Source of the DNA: a virus
Length of the DNA stretch: 27,547 nt
IMG/VR virus record: IMGVR_UViG_3300020445_000054
Coordinates: 1 to 27,547 of that record
Strand: one strand, 5' to 3'
Under the pieces are notes generated by a model. It was not told where the DNA came from. It saw only the letters and a list, made by a program, of their open reading frames with translations, and made no database searches. Shown one piece after another: positions 21,778 to 27,547 of the stretch (the stretch's first letter is position 1; each line of letters begins with the position of its first letter). Both the position numbers and the translations under genes were made by a program.

Positions 21778-24700
21778 ATGCCACAACAGACTAACCTTAA
21801 TGTAAGTCCTTATTACGACGATTTTGACTCTGACAAGGGTTATCATCGAGTTTTATTTAAACCTGGGTATCCTGTCCAAGCACGGGAACTATCTACTCTG
21901 CAATCTATTATGCAGAATCAGGTAGAGACTTTTGGTAGTCATATGTTCAAAGAGGGTGCATTAGTCATCCCTGGTTCAGTAACATTTGACGGACAATATT
22001 ATGCTGTTCAGGTAAATCCAACGCATTTGGGTACGGATGTTTCAGTATATGCTCAGAATGTAATAGGAAAAAGATTTAAAGGACAGACTAGTGGTGTTAC
22101 AGCAAAGGTAGTTAATTATATTACTGCGACTACTTCAGATAGAGATTATGATACTTTTTATGTTAAATATGTAAATTCATCTAGTACTGGAGATTTTTCT
22201 TTCTTCCAAGATGGAGAGATATTAGTTGCTGAAGATTCAGTTACTTATGGCAATACTACAATTAATAAGGGCGGAACTCTTGCATCAACCATTGCATTAA
22301 ATGCATGTACCACTGGTTCTGCAGCTTCAATCGATGATGGTGTATATTTTATTAGAGGATCTTTTGTAAAAGTAACTAAACAAACAATTATACTTGATCA
22401 ATACAATCAATCTCCATCAACTAGAGTCGGACTTCAGGTAATAGAATCAGCAATTAGTGCAAAAGGAGATGAAAGTTTATATGATAATGCCAAAGGATTT
22501 TCAAACTTTGCTGCTCCTGGAGCAGATAGATTGCAGATAAAACTTACATTATCTAAAAAAGATATCACTGACTTTGATGATACTGATTTTGTAGAAGTAC
22601 TTAGAGTTAAGGAAGGTGCTATCTATTCATTAAAGAGGGATACTGAATATAACAAGATTAGGGATTATTTTGCTAAGAGGACTTATCAGGAGTCTGGTAA
22701 TTATGTTGTTAACCCATTTATGGTTAACATTGCTGATTGTCTTAATGATCGTCTTGGAAATGATGGTGTATATTTCAAAGGTCAAACTACTTTCGATGGC
22801 AACACCCCAAGTGATAATATTGCATGTTTGAAAGTATCGTCTGGTTTAGCGTATGTTTATGGATATGATGTTGATAAAAATGCTCCATCTATAATTGATT
22901 TTGATAAACCAAGGGAAACTCAGAAGGTTACGGATAGTTCATTTAATTTTGAGATGGGGAATAGGTTCCTTGTCAATAATGTAACTGGTATTACTACACT
23001 TACAAATCGAATTGATTTGATGGGTGGTCCTCATAATAGTGCTACTAATGTTGCTGCTGGTACTGCTTCTAAGATTGGTGACGCAAAAGTATATGGTCTT
23101 TCATTGAGAGATGCTGCGTATGAGAATAATGGAACAGATTGGAATTTATATCTCTATGATGTTCAGACATACACAACATTAAAATTGAATGATAATGTAA
23201 CTGCAGGAGAACTTAACGAATCTGCATTTATTGTAGGTAAAGAGAGTGGTGCTAATGGATTTGCAGTTTCCGCAGGTGCTGGATCTAGTACTATATCAGT
23301 TACTCAGACTTCTGGATTCTTTAGACCTGGTGAAAAAATTAGTATTAATGGTGACGAAACTGTATCTAGAACTGTTGAGGAGGTAACTCCATACGGTATT
23401 AATGATGTTTATAATTTTGCTCAGAGTGGAAATAGTTTTACTGCTGGTAAGAAACTTAACCCAATAATTCCAGTTGGTTTTGGTGCTGGTAATTTTAAAA
23501 TAGTTGCTAATGGTACAGTTACTTCGCCAAGAGCAGATAGCTTCTTAGTTTGGAAACCAGGTGATATTTTTGTATATGAGTCACCAGTCAATACTGCTGG
23601 TAGTGCTCTTAACTTCCCAACTTATAATGTAGTCACAGAAGTTGCTGCTAATGGACAATCGATGAAAGTCGGTGCAATGACTACTGTTAGTGATGTGTTT
23701 GATGGTGGAGTAAAAGCATTTGATGGAACCTGCTACAGAGGTGTGCAGGATGTTTCAGTACAAGATTCATCTTTAATCTCTAGAATTCCTGATATTGGAA
23801 TATCTAATGTATCTTTTGGTGATGCTACTTTATACCTAAGTTCTCAGGTAACTAACGAAAGTACCAATGCTTTAGGTCAATTGGTTCTTCCAATTACTTC
23901 AGTTGGTCTTGATGATGTAACCTTTGTCGCTTTTGATCAGGAAAGATATTCTGTTGCTTATTCAAATGGAACGATTCAGTCTCTTACTGAAGATCAAGTT
24001 GTAATATCTGCAACTAGTATTACAATGTATGGATTAACTCCAAGTCAAAGTAATGTTAGGGTTAATGTAACAGTTCAGAAATCAAATATTAAGAACAAAG
24101 TTAAAGAATATAAGAGATGTCAGCAAACTGAAATTACTAGATCAGCAAATAAAAGGTCTGGTACTAATGCAGGAACTAGTATAAACGATGGATTAAATCA
24201 TAGTGCTCTATATGGTATTAGAGTTCAAGATAGAGATATATGTTTAAATTATCCTGATGTTTCTGATGTTGTTGCGATATATGAGTCATTAGATACAAAT
24301 TCACCTGTTCTTGATAAATTAACATTCACATCTACTGATGATGTCTTTACAGAAGCAATCATTGGTGAGAAAATTATAGGAAAAGTTAGTAGAGCTATTG
24401 CTAGAGTAGTATCTATTGATTCTGGCAACAGTCAAATTAGTATTGTTTATCTAACTGATAACAAATTCACATTATTAGAATCATTAGAATTTGAAGAATC
24501 ATCTGCAATTGCTACCGTCCAAGCAACTACTCCTGGTAAATTCAAGGATATTACCAGCAGCTATCTGTTAGATAAGGGACAAAGAAATCAATATTATGAC
24601 TATTCTAGAATTGTTAGAAATGCTGGAGCATTTGTTCCTCATAGAAAACTTCTAATTATCTACAACAGATATGATGTTCCTAGTGGTGACACTGGAGATA

Positions 24701-27547
24701 TATTTACTGTTAACAGTTATGGTGCAGAAAGATATAAGAATGACATTCCATCAATTGGACCTACAAGGACTCCCGCACACGATGTATTAGATTTCAGACC
24801 ACAAGTTTCTGAGTATAATCCAGCATCTGCTACAGTATCTCCATTCTTCTATACTGCTAGAGACTTTAGTGGAAAACCAGATAGACTATTAACTCCTAAT
24901 GAGTCTATTGTATTTGATTATGATTACTATCTACCTAGAATTGATAAACTAGTCTTACATCAGAATGGTGAATTTATTGTATTGAGAGGTACACCTGCTA
25001 GACAACCATTACCCCCAGAATCACAAGATAAGACTATTGAAATTGCTACTGTTCTTCTTCCTGCATATCTTAAGAATGCAGAAGATGCACGAGTATACCT
25101 GAAGCAGAATCGTAGATATACGATGAAGGATATTGGTCAGATTGCTGATAGAGTTAAAAATCTTGAGGAGGTAACTACTTTAAATCTTTTAGAAAAGAGT
25201 GCAGAATCTCTTCAGATTAGAGACGCACAAGGATATGATAGATTTAAATCTGGTTTCTTTGTAGATTCATTTAGTTCTTGGGATTTCATGTCTCCAAGTT
25301 CTCCTGCTGAGATTGATACAGATCTTAGAGAGCTTAGACCAATGAGGGAATTTGATTCCATCAATTTACAGGTTGCTCCTAAGACAGATATACCAGTACA
25401 GCAGTTGGATTATAGTACTGACTTTGAATTACTTGATAGTGAAAATACAAGGAAAACTGGTAATCTTCTTACTCTGAATTATGAAGATGAATTATACATC
25501 GAGCAGAATTTTGCTACTAAAGTCAATAACATAAACCCATTCCATGTTGTTGCATATACTGGTGAGATTCGTTTGACTCCTGCTGTTGATAATTGGATCA
25601 ACACTAGAAGAACTCAGAATACTATTAGAAATACTATTGGTATTACTGTTTTCAACAATCAAGTCGCTGCTAACTTTACAGTAACTCGTGAAGGTAATGG
25701 TGGTGGATCTGCAACAGTAACTACTGCAGAAATTGGTAGAACTGTACAAAGAGATGATATTCGTTCCGAAAATACATTTATTTCAGAAGAAAACTTTGAT
25801 CCATTCTGTCGTTCTAGAAATGTAGAGTTTGCTGCCGTAGGTCTTAAACCATTTACTAATTTCTACCCATTCTTTGATAATGTTGGTGGTATTGATGTTA
25901 TACCAAAACTTTTAGAAATATTCAATGTTACTGGATCATTCCAGATTGGTGAAACTATTAGAGGAACAATTGGTGCAACTGCATTTGAATTTAGATTAGC
26001 TGCTCCTAACCATAAGAAAGGACCATTTGCTAATCCTACAGACACATATGATGTTAATCCATATGACCCAAGTTCAACATTACCAAATGGATATTCTCAA
26101 GCATCAACAGTATTGAATATTGATATTGTTGGACTTTGTGAGCAAGCACAGGGAGCTTTCTTTGGATTTGCTCCAACTAATATGGTTCTTAGAGGATTAA
26201 CTAGTGGTGCTCAAGCAAGTGTAGCAAGAGTAAGACTTGTATCCGATAACTATGGTGATCTGATTGGTGCTATGTGGATTAGAGATCCTAATGCAACTCC
26301 TACTCCTCAAGTAAGAATTAGATCTGGTACTAGAGATTTTAAATTAACTTCTAGCGAATCAAATGCTACTCCAGTACCAGGAAGCACCTTAATTTCTAGT
26401 GCTCTTGGTAGATACTTAGCAACAGGTACTACAAGGATTGTACAAACTGATATTAGAATTACAACCTTAGAGACTACTACAATTACGAATCTATCGACGA
26501 TTGATATACAGAGATCTGACCCCTTACCCCCTCCTCCTCCACCTCCACCACCTCCTGTTATTATCAATAATACAAGAGTTATTGATAGAACTAGAACTGT
26601 TGTTAATAACATCACAAATGTTATTGATAGAACAGTAACAGTTGTTCGTGAGAGAGATAGAGACCCTCTTGCACAGTCTATTATTACTGGACCTGAGGGT
26701 GTATGGATTACTAAATTAGAAGTTTACTTTGCAACAGTTACTTCTGGTACGACCCCAGTAAATATTCAAATAAGAACAGTTGAGTTAGGTTTACCTACAC
26801 TTAACATTATTCATAGAGATGCGATGGTAACATTGCGTCCATCTGATATAACAACATCTGATGATGGAAGTGTAGCAACAACTATTACATTCCCATCACC
26901 TGTTTACTTAGATCCTAGTTCTCAGTATGCTATCGTTCTATTGTCCGATAGTGATGAGTATACAGTGTTCTGTGGTGAAATGGGACAGAAGGCTCTAAAC
27001 GCACAGACTCTACCGTCTGCTCAAGGTAAGATTTACTCACAGCAATTTGCTATGGGTTCACTCTTCAAGTCTCAGAATGGATCTACTTGGACTCCATCTC
27101 AGTTTGAAGATATGACCTTCAAACTTTATAGAGCGAAATTTACTTCAAATAGAGGATTATTAACATTCTATAATCCACCAATCGAACCCAACAATGGTCA
27201 ATTACCACCATTAAACTTTAACCCTATAATGGGTCTTCCTAAGAAAGCAAAGATTGGTATTACTACCACAACTAATGCTGGATTAATTGGAACGGTATTT
27301 GCTCAGGGTAGAAAAATCAGCGAAAGTAATGAGACTTATCGTTACGCATATGTTGATGGACAAGGCGGACCTGTTGATGGTGCTCCTGGCATTCTTACTG
27401 GTGGTAAAGGATATGGAACTCCTAGTAACCCAGTAGGCACTTATAATATTACTGGAGATGGTTCTGGACTTACTTTAAATGTAACTGTTTCAGCTGGTCT
27501 ATCTGCTATTACTGCTGCTACTGTGGCTGTTGATGGTAATGGATACA
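21778..27547 (+). CDS. DUF4815-type virion structural protein, 3' end beyond window
   Basis: ATG 21778 follows the gp8 stop by four bases, and the frame stays open to the right edge (at least 1923 codons). The N terminus (LNVSPYYDDFDSDKGYHRVL, then PGYPVQARELSTLQSI and EGALVIPG) is characteristic of the DUF4815 family, found in cyanophage tail proteins. A middle part includes FVPHRKLLIIYNRY, PAHDVLDFRPQ and FCRSRNVEFAAVGLKPFTNFY. At residue about 1582 a Pro-Leu-Pro10 run begins, followed by a charged strand repeat (RVIDRTRTVVNN/NVIDRTVTVVRERDRD). Next comes a beta domain (GVWITKLEVYFAT ... SPVYLDPSSQYAIVLL ... GSLFKSQNGSTWTP), then GGxGY units at the window end. By position it replaces T4 genes 9-11, so an outer baseplate or fibre-attachment role is likely but inferred. 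Confidence 0.85.
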   Translation, partial: MPQQTNLNVSPYYDDFDSDKGYHRVLFKPGYPVQARELSTLQSIMQNQVETFGSHMFKEGALVIPGSVTFDGQYYAVQVNPTHLGTDVSVYAQNVIGKRFKGQTSGVTAKVVNYITATTSDRDYDTFYVKYVNSSSTGDFSFFQDGEILVAEDSVTYGNTTINKGGTLASTIALNACTTGSAASIDDGVYFIRGSFVKVTKQTIILDQYNQSPSTRVGLQVIESAISAKGDESLYDNAKGFSNFAAPGADRLQIKLTLSKKDITDFDDTDFVEVLRVKEGAIYSLKRDTEYNKIRDYFAKRTYQESGNYVVNPFMVNIADCLNDRLGNDGVYFKGQTTFDGNTPSDNIACLKVSSGLAYVYGYDVDKNAPSIIDFDKPRETQKVTDSSFNFEMGNRFLVNNVTGITTLTNRIDLMGGPHNSATNVAAGTASKIGDAKVYGLSLRDAAYENNGTDWNLYLYDVQTYTTLKLNDNVTAGELNESAFIVGKESGANGFAVSAGAGSSTISVTQTSGFFRPGEKISINGDETVSRTVEEVTPYGINDVYNFAQSGNSFTAGKKLNPIIPVGFGAGNFKIVANGTVTSPRADSFLVWKPGDIFVYESPVNTAGSALNFPTYNVVTEVAANGQSMKVGAMTTVSDVFDGGVKAFDGTCYRGVQDVSVQDSSLISRIPDIGISNVSFGDATLYLSSQVTNESTNALGQLVLPITSVGLDDVTFVAFDQERYSVAYSNGTIQSLTEDQVVISATSITMYGLTPSQSNVRVNVTVQKSNIKNKVKEYKRCQQTEITRSANKRSGTNAGTSINDGLNHSALYGIRVQDRDICLNYPDVSDVVAIYESLDTNSPVLDKLTFTSTDDVFTEAIIGEKIIGKVSRAIARVVSIDSGNSQISIVYLTDNKFTLLESLEFEESSAIATVQATTPGKFKDITSSYLLDKGQRNQYYDYSRIVRNAGAFVPHRKLLIIYNRYDVPSGDTGDIFTVNSYGAERYKNDIPSIGPTRTPAHDVLDFRPQVSEYNPASATVSPFFYTARDFSGKPDRLLTPNESIVFDYDYYLPRIDKLVLHQNGEFIVLRGTPARQPLPPESQDKTIEIATVLLPAYLKNAEDARVYLKQNRRYTMKDIGQIADRVKNLEEVTTLNLLEKSAESLQIRDAQGYDRFKSGFFVDSFSSWDFMSPSSPAEIDTDLRELRPMREFDSINLQVAPKTDIPVQQLDYSTDFELLDSENTRKTGNLLTLNYEDELYIEQNFATKVNNINPFHVVAYTGEIRLTPAVDNWINTRRTQNTIRNTIGITVFNNQVAANFTVTREGNGGGSATVTTAEIGRTVQRDDIRSENTFISEENFDPFCRSRNVEFAAVGLKPFTNFYPFFDNVGGIDVIPKLLEIFNVTGSFQIGETIRGTIGATAFEFRLAAPNHKKGPFANPTDTYDVNPYDPSSTLPNGYSQASTVLNIDIVGLCEQAQGAFFGFAPTNMVLRGLTSGAQASVARVRLVSDNYGDLIGAMWIRDPNATPTPQVRIRSGTRDFKLTSSESNATPVPGSTLISSALGRYLATGTTRIVQTDIRITTLETTTITNLSTIDIQRSDPLPPPPPPPPPPVIINNTRVIDRTRTVVNNITNVIDRTVTVVRERDRDPLAQSIITGPEGVWITKLEVYFATVTSGTTPVNIQIRTVELGLPTLNIIHRDAMVTLRPSDITTSDDGSVATTITFPSPVYLDPSSQYAIVLLSDSDEYTVFCGEMGQKALNAQTLPSAQGKIYSQQFAMGSLFKSQNGSTWTPSQFEDMTFKLYRAKFTSNRGLLTFYNPPIEPNNGQLPPLNFNPIMGLPKKAKIGITTTTNAGLIGTVFAQGRKISESNETYRYAYVDGQGGPVDGAPGILTGGKGYGTPSNPVGTYNITGDGSGLTLNVTVSAGLSAITAATVAVDGNGY
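26521..26556 (+). repeat. Polyproline hinge in the DUF4815 protein
   Basis: The codons read Pro-Leu followed by ten consecutive Pro. Mixed CCC, CCT and CCA codons show that it is kept at the protein level rather than being a simple DNA slippage tract. It separates the DUF4815-type body from the C-terminal beta domains and probably forms a stiff linker. The opposite strand gives a spurious Gly10 reading. Confidence 0.9.

Noticed and set aside
26307-26615. Minus-strand 102-residue ORF with a Gly10 run
   Set aside because: The Gly run is the complement of the proline codons in the DUF4815 protein; a shadow reading.

Overview
The window looks like part of the genome of a T4-like marine cyanophage (a contractile-tailed cyanomyovirus). 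The DNA is AT-rich, all genes lie on the + strand with almost no space between them, and the order gp25, gp6, gp7-position giant, gp8, DUF4815-type structural protein matches the baseplate-wedge cluster of T4-like viruses of marine Synechococcus/Prochlorococcus. Family names come from motifs I recognise by eye; no search was run.

Layout. Positions 1-842 hold sparse small-gene DNA: a His/Asp-rich 56-residue ORF behind a perfect sigma70-type promoter, then an imperfect 47-bp direct repeat, then a 58-residue AbrB-like ORF. A second sigma70-type promoter (793-821) precedes a glycosyltransferase-like gene (843-1598), followed by three tightly coupled small genes (1599-1766, 1759-1902, 1899-2180). 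A T4-type late promoter box (TATAAATA, 2186-2193) opens the baseplate operon: gp25 (2217-2615), gp6 (2621-4540) and a single 15.6-kb gene (4542-20165) for a 5207-residue protein. A second late box (20161-20168) lies across the giant gene's stop codon and precedes gp8 (20202-21773). A DUF4815-family structural gene starts at 21778 and runs off the right edge (at least 1923 codons).

How the genes work together. gp25, gp6, gp7 and gp8 form the wedge of a T4-type baseplate. The giant protein sits in the gp7 slot and carries short motifs resembling gp7, but these are separated by more than 2000 residues of inserted modules. The modules include a YHYH-like domain, several HGL/GD beta-type repeats, GGxGY repeats, and an array of ten copies (plus two degenerate ones) of a repeat with the invariant spacing C-x2-D-x7-Y-P-R. 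The GGxGY module also interrupts gp8 and occurs at the visible end of the DUF4815 protein, so neighbouring baseplate genes seem to share a pool of adhesin-like modules. The most notable object here is this wedge-protein/giant-adhesin chimera and its single-Cys tandem array.
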